Both the position numbers and the translations under genes were made by a program. Shown here piece by piece: positions 33,770-43,033 of a DNA stretch of 64,000 nt; within the stretch, counting starts at the first letter, position 1; each line of letters opens with the position of its first letter. Origin of the DNA: [Clostridium] scindens ATCC 35704 (GTDB lineage: Bacteria > Bacillota > Clostridia > Lachnospirales > Lachnospiraceae). The stretch lies in NCBI RefSeq assembly GCF_004295125.1, contig NZ_CP036170.1:2358501-2422500 (forward strand), read 5' to 3'. Below the pieces are notes generated by a model, which saw only the letters and a list, made by a program, of their open reading frames with translations, had not been told where the DNA came from and ran no database searches.

Positions 33770-34027
33770 ATGAAAGAATTCCAGTACACCATTACTGACC
33801 CGGAGGGAATCCATGCAAGACCAGCTGGCCTGCTGGTTAAGAAGGCCAATGAATTTACATCCAAGATTATGATTGGAAAGGGCGGCAAAAGCGCGGATGC
33901 CAAGAGAATCTTTGGAGTTATGAGCCTTGGAGCCAAGAAAGGCGACGAGATATTCATGACGGCAGAAGGCGCGGATGAGGAGACTGCGGCTCAGGCACTG
34001 GAAACATTTTTAAAAGAGAACCTGTAA
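33770..34027 (+). CDS. HPr-like phosphocarrier with Arg at position 46
   Basis: The 85-residue protein carries phosphate from enzyme I to enzyme II through His15 in GIHARPAGLLV, which is intact. The regulatory site, Ser46 in ordinary Gram-positive HPr (consensus KSIMGVMSLG), here reads DAKRIFGVMSLGA: residue 46 is Arg, codon AGA. HPr kinase could not phosphorylate it there, so it cannot act as the usual CcpA co-repressor. It thus looks like a transport-only HPr serving the fru operon; a regular HPr probably exists elsewhere. AGAAGAGGAG precedes the start. Confidence 0.92.
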   Translation: MKEFQYTITDPEGIHARPAGLLVKKANEFTSKIMIGKGGKSADAKRIFGVMSLGAKKGDEIFMTAEGADEETAAQALETFLKENL

Positions 34028-34044
34028 AAGGGGATGATGAAAAG

Positions 34045-35667
34045 ATGATTACACTAACAGGAAAAAGCGTATTTGGCGGAGTGGCAATCGGCAGGATTGC
34101 ATTTTACAAACGAAATGAGATTACGATCAAAAGGACTCATGTGGATGATATCGAAGGGGAAGTAAAGAGATTCGAGACGGCGAAGGAAAAGGCAGTGGCC
34201 CAGCTTCAGGAACTATATAATAAGGCAATGGAGGACGTAGGCGAATCCAATGCCATGATATTCGAGATCCATCAGATGATGCTGGAGGATCTGGATTATG
34301 TAGAGTCTATCGTAAATATCATTACCACCCAGAAAGTGAATGCCGAATATGCCATCGGCACCACGGCAGATAACTTTGCAGCCATGTTCCAGGCTATGGA
34401 TGATGCATATATGCAAGGACGGGCAGCTGATGTAAAGGATGTGTCCGAACGGCTTCTTCAGGTGCTGTCCGATAACAGCACGGATGCAATGAAGATGGAT
34501 GAGCCGTCGATCATCGCCGCGGATGACCTGGTTCCAAGCGAAACGGTACAGCTGGATAAGGAGAAGGCGCTGTCCTTCATCACCATGTATGGATCTGCCA
34601 ATTCACATACCGCTATTCTTGCAAGGACGATGAACATACCGGCAGTGATTTCTCTTGGAGAAGACCTGAAAAAGGAGTATGACGGGAAACTTGCCATTGT
34701 TGACGGACTGGAAGGAAAGGTCTACATCGAGCCGGATGCAAAGACCATGGAGGCCATGCAGGAAAAGCAGAGGAAGGACCAGGAGCAGAAGGAACTTCTA
34801 GAGCAGTTAAAAGGCAAGGAGAACATAACAAAGAGCGGACAGAAGGTAAATCTGTATGCTAATATCGGGAACCTGGCCGATGTAGGCGCTGTTCTCAAAA
34901 ATGACGCTGGCGGCATCGGGCTGTTCCGAAGCGAGTTCCTTTATCTGGAAAGCGAGACGTATCCGACGGAAGAACAGCAATTTTCCGTATATAAGACGGT
35001 GGCGGAGAATATGGCCGGCAGAAAGGTCATTATCCGCACCCTGGATATCGGCGCTGACAAGCAGGTGGATTACTTTGGCCTTTGCAAGGAAGAGAATCCG
35101 GCCATGGGATACCGGGCAATCCGTATCTGCCTTACAAAGCCGGAGATATTCAAGACCCAGCTTCGGGCATTGTACCGGGCATCCGCATTCGGGCAGATCG
35201 CGATCATGTTTCCCATGATCATCTCGGTCAATGAAGTGCGAAGAATCAAGGATATCATTGAAGAGGTGAAGAAGGAACTGACAGAAGAAGGAATTGCCTT
35301 CCGGGAGAATGTAGAACTGGGCATCATGATCGAGACGCCGGCGGCAGTTATGGTAAGCCGGGAATTGGCAAAAGAGGTTGATTTCTTCAGTGTCGGAACC
35401 AACGACCTGACGCAGTATACGCTGGCGATCGACCGCCAGAACCAGAAATTGGACGCATTCTACGACTCCCATCACCCCGCAGTCCTGGAAATGATCCGCA
35501 TGGCAGCGGCGAATGCCCATGCAGAAGGAAAATGGATTGGCATCTGCGGAGAACTGGCAGCGGACTTAAGCCTTACGGAGACATTCCTTGAGATGAAAAT
35601 TGACGAGCTTTCCGTGGCGCCTGGCATGGTGCTGCCGCTTAGAAAACGGATCAGGGAAGCCTGGTAA
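34045..35667 (+). CDS. ptsI: PTS enzyme I, fru operon copy
   Basis: The 540-residue enzyme I has ANSHTAILARTMNIPAVIS (phospho-His) near residue 190, GGIGLFRSEFLYLE near 290, FFSVGTNDLTQYTLAIDRQ near 450 and the catalytic Cys in IGICGELAAD near 500. It is closely similar in layout to the stand-alone copy at 12534, including the start MITLTGK. It is last in fruK-fruA-ptsH-like-ptsI, 17 bases after the HPr gene, and is followed by a terminator. It may be the dedicated enzyme I of the Arg46 HPr. Confidence 0.93.
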   Translation: MITLTGKSVFGGVAIGRIAFYKRNEITIKRTHVDDIEGEVKRFETAKEKAVAQLQELYNKAMEDVGESNAMIFEIHQMMLEDLDYVESIVNIITTQKVNAEYAIGTTADNFAAMFQAMDDAYMQGRAADVKDVSERLLQVLSDNSTDAMKMDEPSIIAADDLVPSETVQLDKEKALSFITMYGSANSHTAILARTMNIPAVISLGEDLKKEYDGKLAIVDGLEGKVYIEPDAKTMEAMQEKQRKDQEQKELLEQLKGKENITKSGQKVNLYANIGNLADVGAVLKNDAGGIGLFRSEFLYLESETYPTEEQQFSVYKTVAENMAGRKVIIRTLDIGADKQVDYFGLCKEENPAMGYRAIRICLTKPEIFKTQLRALYRASAFGQIAIMFPMIISVNEVRRIKDIIEEVKKELTEEGIAFRENVELGIMIETPAAVMVSRELAKEVDFFSVGTNDLTQYTLAIDRQNQKLDAFYDSHHPAVLEMIRMAAANAHAEGKWIGICGELAADLSLTETFLEMKIDELSVAPGMVLPLRKRIREAW

Positions 35668-35691
35668 TAGTTATTGATAACAATAATTAAT

Positions 35692-35725
35692 AGATAGACC
35701 CATTTACTTTATGGGTCTATTTTGT
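35692..35725 (+). terminator. Rho-independent terminator of the fru operon
   Basis: ATAGACCCAT-TTACTTT-ATGGGTCTAT forms a 10-bp stem followed by TTTGTTAAT. Confidence 0.85.
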
Positions 35726-35779
35726 TAATATTAACTTGTTATTGTTTCTAATGGTGAGAGACGAAAAGGAGGGAAACAC

Positions 35780-37162
35780 ATGTTAGAAAAGTTTTTTAAA
35801 CTGAGTGAGAATGGCACGGATGTAAAGACTGAGATCCTGGCCGGAATCACGACATTTATGACAATGGCCTATATCCTTGCTGTTAATCCCAGCATCCTTT
35901 CCGCTACAGGAATGGATCAGGGAGCCGTATTCACTGCTACGGCGCTGGCATCTTTGATTGGCACATTGCTGATGGCATTATTCGCGAATTATCCGTTTGC
36001 ACTGGCTCCGGGCATGGGACTGAATGCTTACTTTGCATACACGGTTGTCCTGGGTATGGGATACAGCTGGGAGGTTGCGCTTACCGCCGTATTCGTGGAA
36101 GGTATTATTTTTATCATCCTTTCGCTTACCAACGTGCGTGAGGCAATCTTCAATGCGATTCCGAAGAACTTAAAGGCTGCTGTCAGCGTAGGTATTGGTC
36201 TGTTTATCGCATTTATCGGCCTGCAGAACGCAAAGATCGTTATCGGAGGCTCCACGCTTCTCCAGTTGTTCTCCGTGGACAAGTACAATGAGGCGAATGG
36301 AGTGGCAGCATCCTTTAATGATGTAGGAATCACGGTACTTCTTGCGATTATCGGCATTATCATTACCGGAATCCTTGTAATCAAGAACATCAAAGGCAAT
36401 ATCCTGTGGGGCATCCTGATTACATGGCTGCTTGGAATCATCTGCCAGATTGCCGGCTTATACGTTCCAAATCCGGAACTTGGATTCTACGGGCTGCTTC
36501 CTGATTTCAGCAGCGGGCTGTCAGTGCCAAGCCTTGCGCCGATATTCTGCAAGCTTGATTTTACGGGAATCTTCTCATTGAACTTTGTTGTTGTAATCTT
36601 TGCATTCCTGTTTGTTGATATGTTTGATACCATCGGAACGTTGATCGGCGTATCATCCAAGGCAAATATGCTGGATGAAAACGGCAAGCTGCCACGCATC
36701 AAAGGCGCGCTTCTTGCAGATGCGGTTGGAACGACGGCAGGCGCACTGCTTGGTACTTCTACTACCACGACATTCGTAGAGAGTGCATCCGGCGTATCAG
36801 AAGGCGGAAGAACAGGCCTTACGGCAGTGACTACGGCGATCCTGTTTGGGCTTGCCCTGTTCCTGTCGCCAATCTTCCTTGCGATTCCTTCTTTCGCGAC
36901 AGCGCCGGCTCTGGTAGTCGTTGGATTCTATATGCTGACTAACGTTGTCAACATCGACTTTGGCGATATCGCAGAAGCGCTTCCGTGCTATATCTGTATT
37001 CTGGCAATGCCATTCTTCTACAGCATTTCAGAAGGTATCTCCATGGGAGTCATCTCTTATGTAGCCTTGAATCTTTTGACAGGAAAGACGAAGGAGAAGA
37101 AGATCAGCATACTGATGTATGTACTGGCAGTATTATTTATATTGAAATATATATTCCTGTAA
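35780..37162 (+). CDS. NCS2/AzgA-type purine permease
   Basis: The 460-residue protein has about 12 to 14 helices and the AzgA-like signature: EILAGITTFMTMAYILAVNP at the N-terminus, FALAPGMGLNAYFAYTVV near residue 75, and LGTSTTTTFVESASGVSEGGR near 325. Relatives import hypoxanthine, guanine or adenine with protons. It stands between two terminators, so it is monocistronic. It could feed the guanine deaminase and xanthine dehydrogenase genes at 54.6-59.5 kb, but no purine riboswitch precedes it. Confidence 0.9.
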   Translation: MLEKFFKLSENGTDVKTEILAGITTFMTMAYILAVNPSILSATGMDQGAVFTATALASLIGTLLMALFANYPFALAPGMGLNAYFAYTVVLGMGYSWEVALTAVFVEGIIFIILSLTNVREAIFNAIPKNLKAAVSVGIGLFIAFIGLQNAKIVIGGSTLLQLFSVDKYNEANGVAASFNDVGITVLLAIIGIIITGILVIKNIKGNILWGILITWLLGIICQIAGLYVPNPELGFYGLLPDFSSGLSVPSLAPIFCKLDFTGIFSLNFVVVIFAFLFVDMFDTIGTLIGVSSKANMLDENGKLPRIKGALLADAVGTTAGALLGTSTTTTFVESASGVSEGGRTGLTAVTTAILFGLALFLSPIFLAIPSFATAPALVVVGFYMLTNVVNIDFGDIAEALPCYICILAMPFFYSISEGISMGVISYVALNLLTGKTKEKKISILMYVLAVLFILKYIFL

Positions 37163-37191
37163 AATATAATGGGAATAGGAGATTTGAACGA

Positions 37192-37221
37192 CAAAGGACC
37201 GGAATTTCCGGTCCTTTTTTT
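37192..37221 (+). terminator. Rho-independent terminator after the purine permease
   Basis: AAAGGACCGGAA-TTTCCGGTCCTTT stem followed by a T run. The AAAGGAGG ribosome binding site of the next gene begins immediately after, an unusually tight packing. Confidence 0.85.
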
Positions 37222-37236
37222 AAAGGAGGTAAGAGA

Positions 37237-38544
37237 ATGGACATACCGGTGGTGAAGCAGATCGCAAAGGCAGAAGAAGTGGGATGGGTGAATCCAAAAT
37301 GGATGCCATGGAATGAGGCAAAGGATAGCCTTGGCATTTCGATGGAGGATATTGATGACGCAGAGGCGAGGCTTTTACGCTTTGCTCCCTTTATAATGAA
37401 GTGCTTCCCAGAGACGAAGGAGCGAAATGGGCTGATCGAATCCGCCCTGACACCGATACCGAAGATGCAGGAATTTCTGAACCAGACGTATGGAGATACG
37501 ATCCAGGGACGTCTCCTCTTGAAGCAGGACAGCCACCTGGCAGTGGCTGGTTCTGTGAAGGCAAGGGGAGGGATCTACGAAGTGCTGAAGCATACGGAAG
37601 ACCTGGCTTTGGAAGCAGGGCTTATAACGCTTGAAGATAACTATTCCAAACTGGCAGCGGATGAATCCAGGGAATTCTTCAGCCAGTATACCATACAAGT
37701 AGGCTCTACCGGCAACCTGGGCCTGAGCATTGGCATTGCCAGCGCGGCGGTGGGGTATGAAGTCATCGTGCATATGTCTGCGGATGCAAAGCAATGGAAG
37801 AAGGATATGCTGCGTAGCCATGGAGTAAAAGTGGTGGAATATGAGTCGGATTACAGCGAGGCAGTAAAGAATGGCAGAAAAGAATCAGACGCCAATCCGA
37901 ATAGTTACTTTGTGGATGATGAGAATTCCAAGAATCTATTCATGGGATATGCAGTAGCCGCAAAGCGCCTGATCGGACAGATAGAAGAACTGGGCATCCA
38001 GGTGGATGAAGAGCATCCGCTCTTTGTCTATATTCCCTGCGGCGTAGGCGGGGCTCCGGGCGGCGTGACGTTTGGCCTGAAGGAGATATGGGGGGATCAT
38101 GTGCATGTGTTCTTTGTAGAGCCCACCCAGGCTCCTTGCATGATCCTTGGCATGGCGACCGGACTTCACAATCAGGTTTGCGTCCAGGATATAGGGCTTA
38201 CCGGACTCACCCATGCAGACGGCCTGGCGGTGGGGCGTCCGTCGGGATTCGTAGGAAAGGTTATGGAGCCTCTGCTAAGCGGCGAATTTACGCTGAAGGA
38301 TCAATGGCTCTATGAGTATATGAGGGCTTTATGGGATACGGAGAATATCTTCATCGAGCCAAGTTCCTGCGCGGCATTTGAGGGACCGCTGAAACTTACG
38401 CGTTATGCTGAGACGCGGAAGTATATTAAGGAACATGGCCTGGAAGACAAGATGGAGCAGTCTGCCCATATCGTGTGGGCGACCGGAGGAAAACTGGTTC
38501 CGGAAAATATCCGTGAAGAGTATAAGAATACATATCTGGACTAG
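37237..38544 (+). CDS. dsdA: D-serine ammonia-lyase
   Basis: The 435-residue PLP enzyme deaminates D-serine to pyruvate and ammonia. Length and sequence fit DsdA: the PLP lysine in [15 protein letters not shown] near residue 108, [17 protein letters not shown] near 160 in the cofactor-binding region, [15 protein letters not shown] near 270, and [15 protein letters not shown] near 330. The start follows AAAGGAGG; the longer frame runs back through the terminator and the permease. moaC follows after 23 bases in the same direction. Confidence 0.92.
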   Translation: MDIPVVKQIAKAEEVGWVNPKWMPWNEAKDSLGISMEDIDDAEARLLRFAPFIMKCFPETKERNGLIESALTPIPKMQEFLNQTYGDTIQGRLLLKQDSHLAVAGSVKARGGIYEVLKHTEDLALEAGLITLEDNYSKLAADESREFFSQYTIQVGSTGNLGLSIGIASAAVGYEVIVHMSADAKQWKKDMLRSHGVKVVEYESDYSEAVKNGRKESDANPNSYFVDDENSKNLFMGYAVAAKRLIGQIEELGIQVDEEHPLFVYIPCGVGGAPGGVTFGLKEIWGDHVHVFFVEPTQAPCMILGMATGLHNQVCVQDIGLTGLTHADGLAVGRPSGFVGKVMEPLLSGEFTLKDQWLYEYMRALWDTENIFIEPSSCAAFEGPLKLTRYAETRKYIKEHGLEDKMEQSAHIVWATGGKLVPENIREEYKNTYLD

Positions 38545-38567
38545 GACAGAAGGCAGGAGGAGAAAAA

Positions 38568-39044
38568 ATGGAATTCAGTCATTTTGATGAGGATGGCAAT
38601 GCGGTAATGGTAGATGTCTCCGGTAAAGAAATCACGCAAAGGAGAGCCCTGGCAGAGGGAAAGATCCGGGTAAGCCGGGAAGTGTTTGAAGCCATCGCCG
38701 GCAGGAAGGTGAAGAAGGGCGACGTGCTGACGGTAGCCCAAGTGGCAGGGATTATGGGAACGAAGAGGACGGCGGAACTGATTCCTATGTGCCATCTGCT
38801 GAATCTTGCCAATTCGGAAGTCAGGTTCGAGATGAACCCTGAAAAACTTGAGATCAAAGCCTTCTGCCAGGTTAAGACGGAAGGAAAGACAGGGGTGGAG
38901 ATGGAGGCGCTGACTGGCGTGTCGACGGCGCTTCTGACCATATATGACATGTGCAAGGCCATTGATAAGCGGATGGTGATCGAAGAGATCCATCTCTGTG
39001 AAAAAAGCGGCGGCAAAAGCGGAACTTTTATGTTTGAAAGGTAG
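38568..39044 (+). CDS. moaC: Cyclic pyranopterin monophosphate synthase
   Basis: The 158-residue MoaC makes cPMP, the first stable intermediate of molybdenum cofactor synthesis, after MoaA. Motifs are [17 protein letters not shown] at the start, [15 protein letters not shown] near residue 65, and [20 protein letters not shown] near 108. Full family length. No other moa/moe gene is in the window, but a molybdenum hydroxylase that would need the cofactor is at 55876-59541. It may be cotranscribed with dsdA. Confidence 0.93.
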   Translation: MEFSHFDEDGNAVMVDVSGKEITQRRALAEGKIRVSREVFEAIAGRKVKKGDVLTVAQVAGIMGTKRTAELIPMCHLLNLANSEVRFEMNPEKLEIKAFCQVKTEGKTGVEMEALTGVSTALLTIYDMCKAIDKRMVIEEIHLCEKSGGKSGTFMFER

Positions 39045-39057
39045 AGGAGAACCGGAT

Positions 39058-39328
39058 ATGGCGGCAGATAGGGTAGAAAAACTATTTAAGAAGCAGTTGA
39101 CCGCATGCAGGGGATGGATGCCATCCGCATGGCAAGGATGCAAGGACTTATGAAGGATTTCCGAAGGCTTATGGACAGGTGCTCCGATTCGTGGAGAACA
39201 ATGGTTATGAGATATATGGAAATCCGAGGGAATCGTATATCAACGGCGTATGGAACAAGGAATCGGAAGAAGAATGGCTGTCGGGGATTCAGTTTCCGGT
39301 AAAGAGAACAAGTATGAAACCACTGTAA
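39058..39328 (+). pseudogene. Remnant of a regulator with GyrI-like effector domain
   Basis: Three short frames overlap. The first begins MAADRVEKLFKKQL, and a shifted frame continues DAIRMARMQGLMKDFRRL. A third gives QVLRFVENNGYEIYGN, then RESYINGVWNKESEEEWL and IQFPVKRTSMKPL before TAA. The last piece matches the end of GyrI-like effector-binding domains found in MerR and AraC regulators. No frame spans the whole, and most of a normal 270-residue regulator is missing. Confidence 0.6.
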
Positions 39329-39426
39329 AAAAATAAAGATTAACAGTGTATCGAATTGACAAATGCGGGGAAATCATGCAATATAGATTTGAGAAAGTAC
39401 CCTTCCGGGAGATTGGAGTATGCGAC

Positions 39427-40572
39427 ATGCTTTTAATAAAAAATGCCGAAGTCTATGCGCCGGCCAGTATTGGAAAAAAAGATATTCTTATATGTAATGA
39501 AAAGATAGAACTGATAGAAGACAAAATAGAAGGACTGCCTGGAAACTGCCGGGTGATGGATGGAGAAGGGCTTCTCCTCGCCCCGGGGATGATCGACCAG
39601 CATATACATGTGACCGGAGGAGGGGGGGAAGGAAGCTTCCATACCCGCACCCCGGAACTTGCCCTGTCTGAGATGATAAAGGGAGGGATTACCACGGCAG
39701 TCGGCCTTCTCGGTACCGATGGCATAACGAGAAGCGTGGAGAACCTGTATGCAAAGACTGCAGCGCTGAATGAGGAAGGGGTTACCGCATATATGCTCAC
39801 CGGCGCCTACGGATATCCGGGGCCATCCATAACGGGTGAGCCTGACAGAGATATCATGTTTGTCAAAGAGGTGCTTGGAATGAAGCTTGCGCTGTCTGAC
39901 CACCGGGCGCCGAATGTGACGCCAGGACAGCTGATGCAGATTTCGGGCCGGGTCAGGGTGGCCGGTATGCTGAGTGGGAAACCGGGAGTGGTCGTACTGC
40001 ATATGGGTGATGCACCGGAAGGGCTGGAACCGGTCTATGAAGCCCTTGAAAATAGCGCGCTTCCTATCCGCATCTTCCGTCCGACTCATGTGAACCGCAA
40101 TAAGGCGCTTCTTGAAGCCGGATACGGGTTCCTTGAAAAAGGCGGCTATGTAGATTATACATGCGGTATGAAGGGACAGCCTTCACCGGGACAATGTATT
40201 GCGGAGGCGGCGAGAAGAGGGCTTCCGCTTGCACATATTACAATCAGTTCGGACGGTCATGGCAGTTGGTCAAACTACGATGAGGACGGGACCCTTCTGG
40301 ATATTGGCGTATCCGGGGTAGACAGCCTCTACAGGGAACTGCAGCTTATGGTTAAGGACCTGGGAATGGACCTCGAAGATGCCCTTGGATATGTGACCTC
40401 CCATGTGGCTGAAGCGCTCGACCTGTACCCGGAGAAAGGCTGCATAAAAGAAGGGGCGGATGCGGATATGCTGCTTTTCACAGAACAACTGGATCTTCAC
40501 ACGGTGATAGCGCGAGGCGCGGTCATGATGGAAGGCGGGGTTTTGAAAAGGAAGGGCACATATGAAAGTTAG
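39427..40572 (+). CDS. iadA: Isoaspartyl (beta-aspartyl) dipeptidase
   Basis: The 381-residue amidohydrolase splits beta-aspartyl dipeptides such as those from damaged proteins. Motifs are PGMIDQHIHVTGGGGEGSF near residue 58 (metal HxH), LHMGDAPEGL near 192, FRPTHVNRN near 220 and ISSDGHGSW near 278 (metal Asp). I chose the Met at 39427 (GGAG 8 bases upstream), where the amidohydrolase beta strand begins; the frame extends 27 codons further. The next gene rightwards is convergent, with an IS fragment between. Confidence 0.88.
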   Translation: MLLIKNAEVYAPASIGKKDILICNEKIELIEDKIEGLPGNCRVMDGEGLLLAPGMIDQHIHVTGGGGEGSFHTRTPELALSEMIKGGITTAVGLLGTDGITRSVENLYAKTAALNEEGVTAYMLTGAYGYPGPSITGEPDRDIMFVKEVLGMKLALSDHRAPNVTPGQLMQISGRVRVAGMLSGKPGVVVLHMGDAPEGLEPVYEALENSALPIRIFRPTHVNRNKALLEAGYGFLEKGGYVDYTCGMKGQPSPGQCIAEAARRGLPLAHITISSDGHGSWSNYDEDGTLLDIGVSGVDSLYRELQLMVKDLGMDLEDALGYVTSHVAEALDLYPEKGCIKEGADADMLLFTEQLDLHTVIARGAVMMEGGVLKRKGTYES

Positions 40573-40611
40573 AATTTCGCAAGACATGGAGAAAGAACAC
40601 AGTCAGGGTAT

Positions 40612-40785
40612 GCAAAAAAGCATCACCATAAGAAGGGTCACCACAATTAATCATTTTGGAAATGTTTTCGTAATTATTTACAATAAAGAAACACAAAGAA
40701 AAACCCCACCCCTCATGATTGACAATGTCATGATTGAGGGGCAGGGGAGTTGAGAGTGTGCTCAGCACACTTTTTATTATCATAA
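40612..40785 (-). mobile_element. End fragment of an IS91-like element
   Basis: The reverse strand reads ISKMINCGDPSYGDAF, matching VEKMIHCGDPSYGGAM of the transposase at 14550. About 80 bases further out comes the same terminal segment, CCCCTCATGATTGA...TGATTGAGGGGCAGG, the hairpin AGTGTGCTCAGCACACT and a TTTTTATTAT run. Compared with the full copy it has lost most of the transposase and carries an internal deletion, and a small duplication in the CATGATTGA palindrome. The terminal hairpin has compensating changes (AGTGTC/GACACT against AGTGTG/CACACT), so the structure is kept. Confidence 0.8.
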
Positions 40786-40803
40786 AGGCGGACAGTTTTT
40801 GCG

Positions 40804-41871
40804 TCACCGGCTTTCCATGTATGCCTGAAATACATCGGCCACGCGCTGCATATCGTCTCTTGTAAAACGCTGGTCGCAGCTGATGGACATGATATGGTCA
40901 TAGATGTAGTGTGCGCCAGGATACTTTCCGATGTCTATGAAAGGCGGTACCGGCCAGTATACTTTCGGCGGTATGCCGGCGGCAGCCAGATGCTTCATGA
41001 GAGATTCCCTGTCTTCGCAGAGGAAGGGGAAGAACATAGGGCAGGTGTCCTGCAAAAGATTAGTATATACAGGGCATACCGATGGATTGCCAGGTAGGTG
41101 CTCCAGCAGATATGCATAATTGTCCCGGCGCTTTTTAACGGCATCTGCGAGCGGGTAATGGAGGATGGTCTGAAGGGATTCGCCGTCGCCTTCCTGCATA
41201 TCGAAGATCTCCCGCAGCATCCATTCTGCCTCCCAGAATGCATCGGTGCTCTTTTTGTTCCATGCCTCGTCTCCGGTTCTCTCGTACGCTTCTCTTGCCC
41301 GGAGCGCTCTGTCCCTTATCTTGAGATGTTTTTTGTCCGCGGGGACAGGTGATACGCCAAAGCGTCCGTTTCGTTTGAATGCCAGCCCTCCTGAGGTGAC
41401 CCCCATCCATTTTCGGAGGCTGACCGCGATATAGTCGGTGTCCGGACAGGCACCGGACGGTGAGAATGCTGTGTGGGTCGTGTCCTGCATGACCGTCACG
41501 CCGCGGCTTCTGCATGTTCTGACAAAATCCGTGTCATAAGTAGAAAAGCCGTAATAGCCGCAGATGAGCAGAAGACTGATCTTGTCAATGAGTCTGTCAT
41601 CAAACTGCGGTACAAGGCAGCGGTCTACGTCGTAGTAGTAGATCTTATAGCCTGCTTTTACAAAACAGCCACTTACCGTCTCGCACGTATATGCCGGGAG
41701 ATAGGCAGTACGTTTCATATCTGTGAGCATGGAATCCTGCAGGCAGAGATAGATGGCGCAACGGCCGGACATGAGGTGGCTTATGTCACCAGCGTCCGGG
41801 CAGACGAGGTCTAAGTAACCGTTTGTTTCAGAACTGTTCTTTTCGTAGGGGAAGAACCCTCCTATTTCCAT
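40804..41871 (-). CDS. DegT/DnrJ/EryC1-like PLP protein
   Basis: The 355-residue protein resembles the DegT aminotransferase fold: YLPAYTCETVSGCFVKAGYKI near residue 60, MQDTTHTAFSP near 130 and AVSLRKWMGVTSGGLAF near 152, where the Lys is the likely PLP anchor. Usual members transfer amino groups to keto-sugars, but this one is shorter in the N-terminal half and its neighbours are peptidase and amidase genes, not sugar genes. The reaction is uncertain. It is 65 bases downstream of the RpiR gene in the same direction. Confidence 0.7.
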   Translation of the reverse strand: MEIGGFFPYEKNSSETNGYLDLVCPDAGDISHLMSGRCAIYLCLQDSMLTDMKRTAYLPAYTCETVSGCFVKAGYKIYYYDVDRCLVPQFDDRLIDKISLLLICGYYGFSTYDTDFVRTCRSRGVTVMQDTTHTAFSPSGACPDTDYIAVSLRKWMGVTSGGLAFKRNGRFGVSPVPADKKHLKIRDRALRAREAYERTGDEAWNKKSTDAFWEAEWMLREIFDMQEGDGESLQTILHYPLADAVKKRRDNYAYLLEHLPGNPSVCPVYTNLLQDTCPMFFPFLCEDRESLMKHLAAAGIPPKVYWPVPPFIDIGKYPGAHYIYDHIMSISCDQRFTRDDMQRVADVFQAYMESR

Positions 41872-41936
41872 ATGTAGATACCTCCTGATATAAATATGCT
41901 GATACTGGTCCGTGGTCTGGAACTGGCTGCGTCGGC

Positions 41937-42779
41937 TCAGGATGACAGGGTCTTTTTGAAATCTTTTCGTTCCGACTCCGGAACCATGTCGATGACGAGG
42001 CAGGACGCGAGAAGATTTAATATTGTCATAGGCAGCGTCAATGAGTTGTAGAACATCTTCGTCGAAGTCTGACAGAGAAGCAGGTGGGTGCTGTGTTCGG
42101 CGGCCGGCGATGAGATGCTGTCAGTGATGGTCAGGATAGGGACGCCTGTGTCCGCCGCCTTCCTGGCAATGCTCCCCATTGGATAATAATACTTGGGGAA
42201 GGAAAAGAAGATGACAAGGTCACCCTCGCAAAGCTGCTGCAGGCGGTTCTGCGTCTCAGCCAGGTCGTCCAGATCGATGAGGGTCGCGTTGAAATACAGC
42301 AGCCGGAGCCTTGCTGCCAGAAAATCTCCGAGTATTTTGGAGATATCATGGGCAAAAATGAAAATCCGTCTGCTTTTCTTAATCTTTCCCGCGGCGGCCA
42401 CGATGGATTCCGGATTGAATGAAGCTGAGAAATCAGCGACCGCGGCGGCCTCCTGGCGGCAGATGTCTGTAAGCAGCGCCTCCTTTGCCGAGCGTTCGCA
42501 AGACGCATTTTCAGGCGGAAAATAAGCGGGCGCAGAGAGCAGGCGTATCATATGCTGCGTGTATTCCCTGAATTCATTCTTAAGTTCCAGGAAGCTGGAA
42601 CAGCCTATTTTTTCGCAGAAGCGCAGCAATGTCAGTTCGGAAGAGGCTGTCTGCTGGCTCAGCTGGGCCAGAGTGATGTAGCAGACGTCCTCTGGGTTTT
42701 CCATCAGATAATCTGCGATTCCCTTCTGCTTCTTTGTCAATGCGGGATACATGTCCCGGATTCTCTGTAATATGTCCAT
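41937..42779 (-). CDS. RpiR-family (HTH plus SIS domain) regulator
   Basis: The 280-residue protein has the RpiR HTH (YPALTKKQKGIADYLMENP, LTLLRFCEKIGCSSFLELK) in the first 75 residues and a SIS domain at about 120-260 (KSRRIFIFAHDISKILGDF; GDLVIFFSFPKYYYP). SIS domains bind phosphosugars, yet the neighbouring genes suggest peptide or amide use. Two palindromes (AAGTAAATACTTTA and AAGTAAACACTTTA) lie in the divergent promoter region and are good operator candidates. Confidence 0.9.
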   Translation of the reverse strand: MDILQRIRDMYPALTKKQKGIADYLMENPEDVCYITLAQLSQQTASSELTLLRFCEKIGCSSFLELKNEFREYTQHMIRLLSAPAYFPPENASCERSAKEALLTDICRQEAAAVADFSASFNPESIVAAAGKIKKSRRIFIFAHDISKILGDFLAARLRLLYFNATLIDLDDLAETQNRLQQLCEGDLVIFFSFPKYYYPMGSIARKAADTGVPILTITDSISSPAAEHSTHLLLCQTSTKMFYNSLTLPMTILNLLASCLVIDMVPESERKDFKKTLSS

Positions 42780-42881
42780 GTTGTTTCCTTTCCATATATG
42801 GTACCCATGTCAAATATAGGCGGCAGTGATGCGTCATAAACTGCCTATAAAATAAATATAAAGAATCCATAAACAATTTGC

Positions 42882-42949
42882 AAGTAAATACTTTACAATT
42901 TTGCTGTTATATGTATAATAATAATTAAAAAATAAAGTAAACACTTTAT
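42882..42949. promoter_or_regulatory. Two operator candidates between RpiR and DUF3311 genes
   Basis: AAGTAAATACTTTA (42882-42895) and AAGTAAACACTTTA (42936-42949) are near-identical 14-base palindromic sites 54 bases apart, about five helical turns, in the 254-base divergent region. A third half-site (AATAAAGTAGG) lies near 42980. Binding by the RpiR protein, repressing both directions, is inferred. Confidence 0.6.
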
Positions 42950-43033
42950 ATTTTGAGAATTCCGGATATCTCACTATAAATAAAGTAGGACAACTTTGCA
43001 GAAGGAAGTACAAAAGGGAGGAGAGAAGCAGCA

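Noticed and set aside
12534-35667. The two ptsI genes as an assembly duplication
   Set aside because: They differ at many residues along their length and lie in different contexts, so they are true paralogs.
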